Shown here piece by piece: positions 1 through 8,552 of a stretch of 64,000 nt of DNA. Origin of the DNA: JAGXLC01 sp964585385 (GTDB lineage Bacteria > Bacteroidota > Bacteroidia > Bacteroidales > UBA12077); assembly GCA_964585385.1 (NCBI GenBank), contig CAZPDP010000001.1, positions 62,001 to 126,000 of the forward strand, given 5' to 3'. The notes below the pieces were generated by a model. It saw only the letters and a list, made by a program, of their open reading frames with translations. It did not search any database and was not told the origin of the DNA. Numbering within the stretch: position 1 is the first letter of the stretch; each line of letters begins with the position of its first letter. Made by a program: the position numbers and the translations under genes.

Positions 1-834
1 ATCAGTCACCTTGGAATTTGTCAGATTTATGGCTCAGATATTACCGAGAGGGTAAAAGCTGAACGCGAAGTGAGAAGGCAGAAAAAGGATATTGACGATA
101 GCATTCAGTATGCCTCAAGAATCCAGAATGCAGTATTGCCTTCATCTGAGGTGATGGGTAAATACCTGGATGATTATTTTATTGTGTTGAAGCCCAGGGA
201 TGTAGTAAGTGGAGATTTTTACTGGATGAAGGAAAAGGATGAAAAGTTTGTGCTTGTTGCTGCTGATTGTACAGGGCATGGTGTTCCGGGTGCTTTTATG
301 AGTATGCTGGGCGTTTCTTTCCTGAATGAAATTGTCAATAGTAAGGAGAATCTGGAGGCGGATGAAATTTTAAATGATCTTCGTTATTTTGTTAAAACCA
401 CACTTTCTCAATCGGGAAAAAGAAAAACCGATGGTATGGACTTGTCATTGGTAATTATTGACAAGAAAAACATGAAGATGCAGTTTGCCGGCGCTTATAA
501 TCATCTTTATTTTTTCAGGGATGAAGAACTGCAAATAATAAAAGCTGACAGGATGCCCATCGGAAATTATGTGGGCAAAGAAAAACCTTTTACCAGGGAA
601 GAGTTGGCTATTCAAAAAGGAGATGTTTTTTATATCCTTTCAGATGGTTATCCCGACCAGTTTGATAAACTTTCTCAGAGAAAATTTGGCTCCAGACGAT
701 TGAAGGAAAAATTTACCTTAATTCATAAAGACTCAATGGGATCTCAGAAAGAGAACCTGGAAAAAACATTTGAAGAATGGAAGGCCGATCACTGGCAAAT
801 GGATGATGTGCTGGTTATTGGAGGAAGAATATAA
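1..834 (+). CDS. PAS-linked SpoIIE/PP2C-type serine phosphatase, 5' end outside window
   Basis: The reading frame is open from base 1, so the gene starts upstream and only its last 277 codons are present; a GTG at 70 is not a convincing start. The first 25 residues read like the end of a PAS/PAC module (GSDITERVKAE), followed by a short linker helix and a SpoIIE-type PP2C phosphatase domain. Metal-binding aspartate motifs are visible: VSGDFYW, ADCTGHG, SDGYPDQ and the C-terminal MDDVLVIGG. Family knowledge: such proteins dephosphorylate anti-sigma-antagonist or similar regulators in response to the sensory module. The target is not visible here. It converges tightly on the GNAT gene, with no spacer. 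Confidence 0.88.
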   Translation: MSHLGICQIYGSDITERVKAEREVRRQKKDIDDSIQYASRIQNAVLPSSEVMGKYLDDYFIVLKPRDVVSGDFYWMKEKDEKFVLVAADCTGHGVPGAFMSMLGVSFLNEIVNSKENLEADEILNDLRYFVKTTLSQSGKRKTDGMDLSLVIIDKKNMKMQFAGAYNHLYFFRDEELQIIKADRMPIGNYVGKEKPFTREELAIQKGDVFYILSDGYPDQFDKLSQRKFGSRRLKEKFTLIHKDSMGSQKENLEKTFEEWKADHWQMDDVLVIGGRI

Positions 835-1332
835 TTAGATTACTTTCTCATAATAATTGAAAGGAGTCTCGAAATCTTCTGTTTTATTTTTATTCCTGGG
901 GATAAATCCAAGCTCCATGTAGAAATTGTTCATTTCTTCATTTGTACTGTAGACATTTAGTTTTACAGCTTCATACTTGTTTTCTCTGGCGTAATTGTCA
1001 ATAAACTCACTAATATGTGATTTGAGTTTCTTATTCAGCCAGTTGGGAGCAATTGCTATTCTTTTTATAAACAGGCTCTTATTGTTTTCCGTTTCCCATT
1101 CGATTTTTTTATAAGTTTCCGGTGCATCATTTGTAAAAGAAAGAGTTCCAATACTGATGTTCATTTCTCTAATCATAAAAAGCATCCCTTCGGAAAGTTC
1201 TTTGCTTAGATTTTCGTAATCCGGCAAGGGGGGTCTCCAGTAATTTTTAATGAGATTTTTCGAATCAAAGGCCGTTTTAATGATATAAAGGGCTTCCACA
1301 ATGTCGGGTTCTTTGGCTTGAAGGATCTCCAT
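835..1332 (-). CDS. GNAT-like N-acetyltransferase
   Basis: A 165-residue protein with the GNAT layout: a central strand leading into a basic acetyl-CoA segment (FIKRIAIAPNWLNKKLKSHI, about residues 88-107) and a C-terminal NEEMNNFYMELGFIPRNK block typical of motif B, ending in FNYYEKVI. The acetyl-CoA loop is not a classical Q/RxxGxG/A; it is degenerate (NWLNKKL), so the fold call is better than an activity call. The substrate cannot be inferred. It is a single gene, convergent with the phosphatase and divergent from the metallophosphatase at 1514. Confidence 0.6.
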   Translation of the reverse strand: MEILQAKEPDIVEALYIIKTAFDSKNLIKNYWRPPLPDYENLSKELSEGMLFMIREMNISIGTLSFTNDAPETYKKIEWETENNKSLFIKRIAIAPNWLNKKLKSHISEFIDNYARENKYEAVKLNVYSTNEEMNNFYMELGFIPRNKNKTEDFETPFNYYEKVI

Positions 1333-1421
1333 ACTTTTTAATCGTATTGATTTGAATAATTAAGGTACAATATAAACAAAAATAATATTTTTCCTTTAGT
1401 AATTATCTATTAAGTAAAATT

Positions 1422-1429
1422 TAATTTTG
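1422..1429 (+). promoter_or_regulatory. Candidate -7 box upstream of metallophosphatase
   Basis: TAATTTTG fits the Bacteroidota -7 consensus TAnnTTTG, 84 bp before the start codon at 1514. No clear TTTG element lies at the usual spacing, so this is a weak call. The downstream context (TAATTTTGTAGAAG) is identical to that of the dnaX promoter near 40072. Confidence 0.35.
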
Positions 1430-1513
1430 TAGAAGTTTTTACAGAAAGAAAACATATTTTTAGTTCTGCTGTAAGTATAGGGTGGGCATTTATTCTTTAA
1501 AAGCAGTATAAAT

Positions 1514-2215
1514 ATGAGAGTTGTAGTAGGTGACATTCATGGATGTTTCAAATCGTTCCGCAGGCTGGTGGAAGAAGAACTTCAGCTGACAAAATCTGAT
1601 ACGCTTTATCTTCTGGGTGATTATATTGACAGAGGACCGAGTAGCAGGCAAGTGGTTGAATACATTCTGCGGATGCAGGATTCAGGATTTGATGTTCAGC
1701 CTGTCAGAGGGAATCATGAAGAAATGCTGATTGATGCATACAGGAGCATGCAGAATAATGACTTTTTCTTGTGGGTCATGAATGGTGCGGAATCAACCCT
1801 TGAAAGTTATGGCATTGAATATTTGTCACAGCAGGGAATTGGTGTATTAAAAGAATTACCGGAAGAGCATATATCATTCATGAGGGAGCTTCCATACTAT
1901 ATAATGCTGGATGATTACATTATTGTTCATGCCGGAATTAATTATCATGTTGAAGAACCTTATAACGATATAAGTTCAATGGTATGGTGCCGCGATTGCT
2001 CAAATGATTTTGAAAAATCAGGTGGAAGAATTATTATTCATGGGCATACACCTGTACCCTTATCCTCTTTGGATGAAAATGAAATCCGGAATCATCCCCC
2101 TGAAATAAATCTGGACACCGGATGTGTATATAAAGAATTTACCGGAATGGGTAATCTTACCGCCCTTGACATTGATAACCGGAAGCTTTATTCTGTTGAG
2201 AACATCGATTTTTAA
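1514..2215 (+). CDS. Calcineurin-like metallophosphatase (PPP family)
   Basis: A 233-residue protein with the complete PPP-family signature: GDIHGC near residue 7, GDYIDRG near residue 36, GNHEEM near residue 66, then VHAGIN and IHGHTP for the later histidine ligands. These ligands bind the dinuclear metal centre. Length and motifs resemble bacterial serine/threonine phosphatases PrpA/PrpB and ApaH-like enzymes. The physiological substrate (phosphoprotein or dinucleoside polyphosphate) cannot be settled from sequence. It is monocistronic or weakly linked to the polyphosphate kinase gene 75 bp downstream on the same strand. Confidence 0.85.
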   Translation: MRVVVGDIHGCFKSFRRLVEEELQLTKSDTLYLLGDYIDRGPSSRQVVEYILRMQDSGFDVQPVRGNHEEMLIDAYRSMQNNDFFLWVMNGAESTLESYGIEYLSQQGIGVLKELPEEHISFMRELPYYIMLDDYIIVHAGINYHVEEPYNDISSMVWCRDCSNDFEKSGGRIIIHGHTPVPLSSLDENEIRNHPPEINLDTGCVYKEFTGMGNLTALDIDNRKLYSVENIDF

Positions 2216-2248
2216 CATTCATTTAATTCAACAGCTTCCAGTATTTTA

Positions 2249-2256
2249 TATATTTG
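2249..2256 (+). promoter_or_regulatory. Candidate -7 box upstream of ppk1
   Basis: TATATTTG matches TAnnTTTG and ends 34 bp before the ppk1 start codon, the usual distance for a Bacteroidota promoter. I see no matching -33 TTTG. Confidence 0.45.
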
Positions 2257-2290
2257 AACTTTAAATAATTGTACTTTTAAAATATCTATA

Positions 2291-4375
2291 ATGGATAATA
2301 GTTATAAAAGATTTATAAACAGGGAGATAAGTTGGCTGGCTTTTAATGATAGAGTGTTACAGGAAGCAGAAGATAAAAATAATCCCCTGGTTCAAAGAAT
2401 GCGGTTTTTAGGAATTCACTCCAACAACAGGGATGAGTTTTTCAGGGTTAGGGTTGCTACTGTGAGAAGAATAGCCGCTTTCAACAAGAATAAGATACTT
2501 TTAGGAGGAAAAACACCCTTGGGACTTGTCCAGGAAATTCAGAGTACAGTGGTTAAACAACAGCGGAAATTTGAAAAGATATACAGCGAATTAATCGATG
2601 AGCTCGAGAAATACAACATAAAAGTATTAAATGAGACACAGTTAAATCCGGATCAGGGTGCCTTTGTGGAACAATTTTACCAGGAAAAAATCCGGCCTAT
2701 CCTGGTACCCATAATGCTTCAGCATACGGATGAATTTCCCTATCTCAGGGATAAACCTATATATTTTGCAGTAAAATTGTCTAAAAAAGGGCATCCTTCT
2801 AAGACCAAATATGCTTTACTTGACCTTGCGACAGAGATTTTGCCCAGGTTTGTTGTTTTACCGCAAATTGGAAAGAACAAATATATAATTATTCTGGATG
2901 ACATTGTCAGGTATTGTCTTGACGATATCTTTTCTTTCTTCGTTTATGATAAAATTGAGGCCTATACAATTAAAATAACAAGGGATGCTGAACTGGATAT
3001 TGATGATGACATTTCCAAAAGTTTCATGGAAAAGATGTCGTTGAGCCTGGAGCGGCGAAAGCGCGGTCAACCGGTACGTTTTGTGTATGATGCTTCTATG
3101 CCCGCCGACTTACTCGATTACTTCAAAAAACGTATGAAATTGAGCAAAGAAGATAATGTTATTGCAGGAGGAAGATATCACAATTTCAAGGATTTTATTG
3201 ATTTTCCCAATATCGGACCTGCTGAGCTAGAGAACAAAGCCAAAGTCCCGGTTCCTGCAATGCATTTTAAACATCGCCAGAGTATTCTAACAGAAATTAA
3301 AAAGAGAGATCATATTCTTCATTATCCATACCAGTCTTTTCGGTATTTTATAGATATGCTGCGAGAAGCAGCAATTGACCCCAAGGTAACAACCATCCAG
3401 ATTACTTTATATCGTGTGGCAAAGAAATCTATGGTGATAAATACGCTTATTAACGCAGCCCGGAATGGAAAGCATGTGGTTGTTGTCATCGAGCTGCAGG
3501 CCAGGTTTGATGAGGAGGCAAATATTTACTGGTCGAATCGCCTGCAGGAGGTCGGAGTTAAAGTAATCCATGGTGTGGCCGGATTAAAAGTGCATTCCAA
3601 ATTATTGCTCATTGAACGAAAAGAAGGCAGGAAACTGGAGCATTATGCTTATATCGGTACAGGTAACTTTCAGGAAAGAACGGCCCAGATATACTGTGAC
3701 GAAGGTTTGTTTACATTCAACAGGAAAATAACCTCAGATGTAATTAAAGTTTTCGAATTTTTTGATAAAAATTACAAACAGCACATTTTTAACCATATCA
3801 TACTTTCGCCTTTCAGTACCCGTAAACATTTTATTTATCACATAAACAGGGAGATAAAAAATGCCCAGGATGGGAAAAAAGCATTAATGATCATAAAAAT
3901 GAACAGCCTGGTTGATGAACAGATGATGGATAAATTATATGAAGCCAGTCAGGCCGGGGTGAAAATAAAACTGATTATCCGGGGCATTTGCTCAATTAAA
4001 CCCGGTGTTCCCGGGCTTAGCGAGAATATTGAGGCTATCAGCATTGTAGATAAATTTCTTGAACATTCACGAATATTTTATTTCTACAATGGAGGAAAAG
4101 AGTCTCTGTATATTTCATCTGCCGATTGGATGGTCAGGAATCTCGACAGGCGAATTGAGGTAACTGCCCCAATATATGACCCGGTTATTAAACAGGAACT
4201 CATAAAGATGCTGGAGATCCAGCTTAATGATAATGTAAAAGCCAGAATTTTGGACGATGTTCAGGATAATAAGTATGTGAAAAATGATCAGAAAAAGACC
4301 AGGGCTCAGGATGCTTATTATCAATATCTTAAAAGGAGATACCAGAGAGTTTCCAAAAAGAATTCCTCTGAATAA
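2291..4375 (+). CDS. ppk1: Polyphosphate kinase 1
   Basis: A 694-residue, full-length PPK1. It reversibly transfers the gamma phosphate of ATP to inorganic polyphosphate at the membrane. The N domain starts with RFINREISWLAFNDRVLQEA and SNNRDEFFRVRVA. The catalytic core has the phospholipase-D-like segment KVIHGVAGLKVHSK, whose histidine at residue 435 is the expected autophosphorylated residue. It is followed by YIGTGNFQERTA and the C-terminal SADWMVRNLDRRIEV. No exopolyphosphatase (ppx) is adjacent; the asparaginase gene begins 23 bp downstream. Polyphosphate and the Rel enzyme in this window are both stringent/starvation functions, but nothing in the sequence links them. Confidence 0.96.
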   Translation: MDNSYKRFINREISWLAFNDRVLQEAEDKNNPLVQRMRFLGIHSNNRDEFFRVRVATVRRIAAFNKNKILLGGKTPLGLVQEIQSTVVKQQRKFEKIYSELIDELEKYNIKVLNETQLNPDQGAFVEQFYQEKIRPILVPIMLQHTDEFPYLRDKPIYFAVKLSKKGHPSKTKYALLDLATEILPRFVVLPQIGKNKYIIILDDIVRYCLDDIFSFFVYDKIEAYTIKITRDAELDIDDDISKSFMEKMSLSLERRKRGQPVRFVYDASMPADLLDYFKKRMKLSKEDNVIAGGRYHNFKDFIDFPNIGPAELENKAKVPVPAMHFKHRQSILTEIKKRDHILHYPYQSFRYFIDMLREAAIDPKVTTIQITLYRVAKKSMVINTLINAARNGKHVVVVIELQARFDEEANIYWSNRLQEVGVKVIHGVAGLKVHSKLLLIERKEGRKLEHYAYIGTGNFQERTAQIYCDEGLFTFNRKITSDVIKVFEFFDKNYKQHIFNHIILSPFSTRKHFIYHINREIKNAQDGKKALMIIKMNSLVDEQMMDKLYEASQAGVKIKLIIRGICSIKPGVPGLSENIEAISIVDKFLEHSRIFYFYNGGKESLYISSADWMVRNLDRRIEVTAPIYDPVIKQELIKMLEIQLNDNVKARILDDVQDNKYVKNDQKKTRAQDAYYQYLKRRYQRVSKKNSSE

Positions 4376-4398
4376 AACATTTTCAAACCTTGTTTTCT

Positions 4399-5406
4399 AT
4401 GTCTGAGATATTAATTGAAAGGACACGCGGGAATATAGTTGAATCTATTCACAGGGGTGATGTAGCTGTTGTGAATAGAAAGGGTGAATTGCTCTGTAAA
4501 ACAGGGGATGCTGGTAAATACACTTTCATGCGGTCAGCCGCCAAGCCTGTTCAGGCAATGAATGTAATTTTATCCGGTGCTGCTGAAAAATTTGATTTTA
4601 ATGATGCTGAACTTGCTATTATGTGTGGATCTCACTATGCTGAGAAGATGCATGTTAAGACAGTACAAAGCATTTTAAAGAAGATAGGTCTTGACAAAAA
4701 GACTATTCAGTCTGGAAGTAAAAAACCCCTCAGTTCAAAAGTTGCATTTGAATATATGTGGGAAAAAAAAGAAGATGACGTATTATTTAATGACTGTTCC
4801 GGTAAACATGCAGGAATGCTGGCTGTTTGTCTGCAGAAAGGATACTCAATCACCCATTACACTGAACCTTCACATCCCTTACAAAGAGAGATTTTGCGGA
4901 TTATTAGCCATATTACCGGATACGAGCAGGATAAGATAAGTATAGGAATTGATGGTTGTTCTGTTCCGGTCCATGCCTTACCGCTTTATAATATGGCATT
5001 TGGTTATGCCCGTTTAGCCCATCCTGAAGGAATAGGAGAGGGTATGGAAGATGCTGCCAGTAATATATTTTCCGCTATGAATCACGAACCTTTTATGGTT
5101 TCCGGAACCAATGGGTTCTGCACTGATTTGATCCGGCATACCAATGGAAAACTTATTGGTAAAATTGGAGCAGAAGGAATTTATTGCGTAGGTCTTAAAG
5201 AACAGGCAATTGGGGTTGCTGTAAAAATTGAAGATGGCTCCATGAATGTATTGCCTCCTGTAGTGATGTATATTTTGAAAGAATTGGATGTCTTAGCAAA
5301 GAGCGAATTAAAGAAACTGGAATCGTATTGTACATTAAACAATTATAACGACGTTAATAAAGTGGTAGGGAAGATCAGACCTGCATTTAACCTGCATTAT
5401 TCATAA
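4399..5406 (+). CDS. L-asparaginase II family protein
   Basis: About 335 residues resembling the L-asparaginase II family (PF06089, the Rhizobium etli type), unrelated to the E. coli AnsA/AnsB fold. Visible family blocks: RSAAKPVQA, MCGSHYAE, NDCSGKHAGML, GIDGCSVPVHALPL and GTNGFCTDLI. The expected reaction is hydrolysis of asparagine to aspartate and ammonia in the cytoplasm. I chose the ATG at 4399, which gives MSEILIERTRG, over an in-frame TTG at 4390. It follows ppk1 by 23 bp and is probably co-transcribed. No signal peptide is seen. Confidence 0.88.
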   Translation: MSEILIERTRGNIVESIHRGDVAVVNRKGELLCKTGDAGKYTFMRSAAKPVQAMNVILSGAAEKFDFNDAELAIMCGSHYAEKMHVKTVQSILKKIGLDKKTIQSGSKKPLSSKVAFEYMWEKKEDDVLFNDCSGKHAGMLAVCLQKGYSITHYTEPSHPLQREILRIISHITGYEQDKISIGIDGCSVPVHALPLYNMAFGYARLAHPEGIGEGMEDAASNIFSAMNHEPFMVSGTNGFCTDLIRHTNGKLIGKIGAEGIYCVGLKEQAIGVAVKIEDGSMNVLPPVVMYILKELDVLAKSELKKLESYCTLNNYNDVNKVVGKIRPAFNLHYS

Positions 5407-5421
5407 ATTTTTATGAGTATG

Positions 5422-5438
5422 AATTATTCGGGTTAAAT
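5422..5438. repeat. 17-bp extragenic repeat, copy 1
   Basis: AATTATTCGGGTTAAAT occurs exactly here, inverted at 48687-48703 and direct at 54784-54800. All three copies lie in intergenic gaps. Confidence 0.7.
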
Positions 5439-5470
5439 TGGAAAAGGTTGAAAATAATTGATTTTTTTCT

Positions 5471-5713
5471 ATGGGAAAGGAGGAACAATTAATACATCTA
5501 TATACAGGCTCACAGATAAATGCAGTTTCAATAAAGGAATTCCTCAAAGAAAATGAAATTCCTTCTTTTATCCGAAACGACCATATTTCGGGGAATCTTG
5601 CAGGTTTTGGAGCAGCAATGCCACAAAGCGGCACCACACTATTTGTAAAAAAGAAAGACTATATGAGGGCAAAATTGCTACTCGATAAATATATGGACTC
5701 TATGGAAAACTAA
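5471..5713 (+). CDS. DUF2007 domain protein
   Basis: An 80-residue cytosolic protein matching the DUF2007 pattern (putative signal-transducing protein, PF09413). It has an N-terminal strand, the segment YTGSQINAVSIKEFLKENEIP, a central NLAGFGAAMPQSG loop and a C-terminal VKKKDYMRAKLLLDKY helix. The fold resembles a small ferredoxin-like module. No biochemical role is established. It sits in the gap between the asparaginase and the convergent acyl-CoA synthetase, 64 bp after the former, and is preceded by the 17-bp repeat. Confidence 0.75.
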   Translation: MGKEEQLIHLYTGSQINAVSIKEFLKENEIPSFIRNDHISGNLAGFGAAMPQSGTTLFVKKKDYMRAKLLLDKYMDSMEN

Positions 5714-5739
5714 TCGCAATCGATTTCGAGTCATTTCAA

Positions 5740-7647
5740 TTACGGAAACAGTTTATTTAATATGTTTCTGTTTTGCTGATTAAATATATTTTTTCCATCT
5801 GCGGTATAAAGGTATTTTATTCTGTCTTCGTATTGCTTTTCAATTTTTCGTCTAACAATTTTTAATGTACTGTTGAGCATTTTATTTTCTTCCGTAAACC
5901 CTTCTCCAAGAATAGCAATTCCTGCGGGCAACCATCTGTCGGGGAATTGTCCCTCGTAATCACCTCCGGTTTTAAACTGATTGATTTCATTCTTGAATAA
6001 TTGAAGTACTTTATCCTGGTCTTCTGTTTTTTTCATGGATAAACCATTTTCATCGATGTATTTTTTTACAGCTTCTTTATTCGGTACAATCAGCCCTATA
6101 GTATAAGGATCCTGGTTATTATGCAGCATGCATTGGTCTATATAATCTGAGTGTTCGACAAGGGCTTCTTCAATTGCTTCAGGACTGTATTTTTCCCCAT
6201 CATTGCTAATTAGTAAGCTTTTAAACCTGCCAAGCACATAAAGGAATCCATCTTTGTCAAAATAGCCTAAATCCCCGGTATAAAACCAGCCATCTTTGAT
6301 GCTTTCATTGGTGGCCTTTTCATTTTTCCAGTATCCCACCATAACATTTTCACCTTTAACAACAATTTCTCCCTGATTTCCGGTTGGTACCTCTTTTCCT
6401 TTCTCATCGCAAATCTTAACCTCAATATTTTTGACAAGAAAACCGGAGGAACCCAGTTTGTGTTTTTCTGGTGCATTGGAAGAAATAATAGGAGCGGTTT
6501 CGGATAAACCGTATCCCTGAAACATAGGCATACCCAGAGCATAGAAGAACCTTTGCAGTTCTAAGTCAAGGAGGGCGCCTCCCCCAATAAAAAACTCCAG
6601 TTCTCCGCCAAATCCTTCTCTAACCTTACTAAACAAGATTTTATCATATAATTTTAGCAAAGGTTTTTTCAATATTTGGAGTCCTTTTCCTTTGTTGTAG
6701 CCTTCTTTGTTATAGGAATATGCCGTTTTCAGAGCCCGGTTGAAGAGTTTTTCAACTTTCGGTCCTTTATCGCTGATATTCTTCTCTATGTTTTTTCTGA
6801 AATTTTTTGCCAGGGCAGGAACACTCAATAATAGGCTAGGTTTCAGTTCTTTTATATTTTTTGGAATATTTTTCAGAGTTTCCATCTGGTTTTTACCCAC
6901 TTCGATAGTTCCAATGCTGGCACCACTTGCAATGAAACTGTAAATTCCCGCTGTGTGGGCAAAGGAGTGATCAAGCGGAAGTATTAGCAGGGTTTTAAAC
7001 GATTCCGGTATGTTCATGAGTGTGAGAGCCTGCTCTACGTTAGCTGCATAGTTTCTGTGAGACAGGATAATACCTTTTGGATCGGCGGTGGTACCTGATG
7101 TATAGCTTATGTTGGCGTAATCCTTTCCTGTAATTGATGTATATCGTTCTTCAAAATCTTTTTTGTTCGTTTTTAGATAATTCTTCCCTAAATTGTAAAT
7201 CTCCTCTTTGGGTATTTCAAATTCATTGTATTTTTCTATAGGATCCAGATAGATTATTTTTTCTAATTCGGGAAGGTCGTTTTTTATTTTTTCTAATTTC
7301 CAGGATTGATTCTGGCTTATTATAATAGCTCTTGAGCCGGAATGGGCTAACCGGAATCTAAGTTCTGTTGTAGCATCCAGTTTTACGGATAGAGGAACAT
7401 TAATGGCGCCGGCATATAATATTGCAAGTTCACTAATTACCCAGTCGTTTCTTCCTTCTGACAGAAGGGCAACACGGTCACCTTTCTGAATACCCATGTT
7501 TATAAGACCTGCTGCAAACTGATGGACCTTATCTCTTGTTTCTTTATAACTGAGACTTTGGTATTTGCCATCCTGTTTTTCCCAGAGCAAAGGGTTATTG
7601 GCATGTTTTTCAGCCTTATTTTCAAATAATTCAATGAGTGTCTGCAT
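5740..7647 (-). CDS. Long-chain acyl-CoA synthetase (AMP-binding)
   Basis: A 635-residue ANL-superfamily enzyme that activates a fatty acid with ATP and CoA through an acyl-adenylate. The P-loop motif SYTSGTTADPKGIILSHRN is at roughly residues 181-199. The A5 motif GYGLSETAP, the A7 motif TGDLGYFDKDGFLYVLGR and a C-terminal domain also follow. The long linker between the P-loop and A5 and the overall length fit the FadD/ACSL long-chain class more than acetyl-CoA synthetase. The C-terminal lysine region is divergent (TLKIVRRKIEKQYEDRI). It is a lone gene divergent from the SPOR lipoprotein. Confidence 0.9.
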   Translation of the reverse strand: MQTLIELFENKAEKHANNPLLWEKQDGKYQSLSYKETRDKVHQFAAGLINMGIQKGDRVALLSEGRNDWVISELAILYAGAINVPLSVKLDATTELRFRLAHSGSRAIIISQNQSWKLEKIKNDLPELEKIIYLDPIEKYNEFEIPKEEIYNLGKNYLKTNKKDFEERYTSITGKDYANISYTSGTTADPKGIILSHRNYAANVEQALTLMNIPESFKTLLILPLDHSFAHTAGIYSFIASGASIGTIEVGKNQMETLKNIPKNIKELKPSLLLSVPALAKNFRKNIEKNISDKGPKVEKLFNRALKTAYSYNKEGYNKGKGLQILKKPLLKLYDKILFSKVREGFGGELEFFIGGGALLDLELQRFFYALGMPMFQGYGLSETAPIISSNAPEKHKLGSSGFLVKNIEVKICDEKGKEVPTGNQGEIVVKGENVMVGYWKNEKATNESIKDGWFYTGDLGYFDKDGFLYVLGRFKSLLISNDGEKYSPEAIEEALVEHSDYIDQCMLHNNQDPYTIGLIVPNKEAVKKYIDENGLSMKKTEDQDKVLQLFKNEINQFKTGGDYEGQFPDRWLPAGIAILGEGFTEENKMLNSTLKIVRRKIEKQYEDRIKYLYTADGKNIFNQQNRNILNKLFP

Positions 7648-7670
7648 AATTTCTGTTTTTAGTCAGCTTC

Positions 7671-7678
7671 CAAATATA
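7671..7678 (-). promoter_or_regulatory. Candidate -7 box of the acyl-CoA synthetase gene
   Basis: On the minus strand this reads TATATTTG (TAnnTTTG), ending 23 bp before the start codon at 7647. No good -33 element is visible. Confidence 0.4.
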
Positions 7679-7822
7679 AAAAAATCTCAAAAAGAATGTA
7701 AATCGGGGGTTTTTGTGTTAATTATCTGTAATTCAGTTTTCTGTAATTTTTTTAAAGCAGTTTTTTTTAACAATGTCCACTGCAATTAGCTATTTTTTAG
7801 TGCATAGCTATTAGATTTTATA

Positions 7823-7830
7823 TATATTTG
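7823..7830 (+). promoter_or_regulatory. Candidate -7 box of the SPOR lipoprotein gene
   Basis: TATATTTG fits TAnnTTTG and ends 31 bp before the ATG at 7862. The -33 region is poor. Confidence 0.4.
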
Positions 7831-7861
7831 TAATAATTGAATCGAATAAAAAAAAAACAAA

Positions 7862-8353
7862 ATGAAAAAAATTTTACTTATATCAATAATCGGGCTTTTT
7901 ACATTCTCTTCCTGTGACTTCTTTAAAAGCAAAAATCTTTTTTCTGATAACAGTGAGGATACTTTACTTTTACAGATGAAGCAGGACAGTGTAAAATATG
8001 TTGACTCAATACGGTCACTGCAAAATGAATTGAGCCAATTAAAAATGAGCCATCAGAAGCTTCTTGACTCTATTAAGAAGCAGCAAAAAGCTGAAAAAAC
8101 GAGTTATAAATACCATATTATAGTGGGTGCATTCAGAAACCAGGAATACCTTAATTCGTTCAACCAATTTATTCAGGATAAGGGATTTAAAACCCAAATA
8201 TTGGAAAATGAATTTGGTTTTAAGATGATTTCTGCTGATTCGTATAAAAGCTGGAAGGAGGCGACCCAAGCACTTGAAAATATTAAAGTGGAAGTCGAAC
8301 AATGGGAGACTTGGGAGAAAGGACAAAATCCGTGGATTTATATCAAAGGATAA
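7862..8353 (+). CDS. SPOR-domain lipoprotein
   Basis: A 163-residue protein with a lipoprotein signal (hydrophobic stretch, then FTFSSC with the lipidated cysteine near residue 19). A charged helical segment follows (about residues 37-80, probable coiled coil). The C-terminal SPOR domain begins KYHIIVGAFRN and ends near the C-terminus. SPOR domains bind denuded septal peptidoglycan, so a periplasmic, outer-membrane-anchored envelope role at the division site is the likely function. It is monocistronic, with its own promoter box and a strong terminator 37 bp downstream of the stop. Confidence 0.82.
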   Translation: MKKILLISIIGLFTFSSCDFFKSKNLFSDNSEDTLLLQMKQDSVKYVDSIRSLQNELSQLKMSHQKLLDSIKKQQKAEKTSYKYHIIVGAFRNQEYLNSFNQFIQDKGFKTQILENEFGFKMISADSYKSWKEATQALENIKVEVEQWETWEKGQNPWIYIKG

Positions 8354-8389
8354 TAAATTTTTTATTTCCAGATACTTATATTATATCCG

Positions 8390-8424
8390 AAAAGGAATAT
8401 TTAGCCAATATTCCTTTTTTTTTT
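8390..8424 (+). terminator. Rho-independent terminator after SPOR gene
   Basis: A 12-bp perfect stem (AAAAGGAATATT / AATATTCCTTTT) with a 5-nt loop is followed by a T run up to 8424. Confidence 0.9.
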
Positions 8425-8483
8425 ACATCTGTATTAGCTACTTCCTTATTTCAAAGAGTATTTACAGAACAGTATAATTATCA

Positions 8484-8514
8484 TTTGTGTTCTTAATGAA
8501 TTATTTTAGTTTTG
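8484..8514 (+). promoter_or_regulatory. Bacteroidota-type promoter of the MFS gene
   Basis: TTTG at 8484-8487 and TAGTTTTG at 8507-8514 are separated by exactly 19 nt. This is a textbook fit to TTTG-N19-TAnnTTTG, 38 bp before the start codon at 8553. Confidence 0.75.
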
Positions 8515-8552
8515 AAGTTCTTATTTGTTTAAAACTCTAAAAATAATCTATA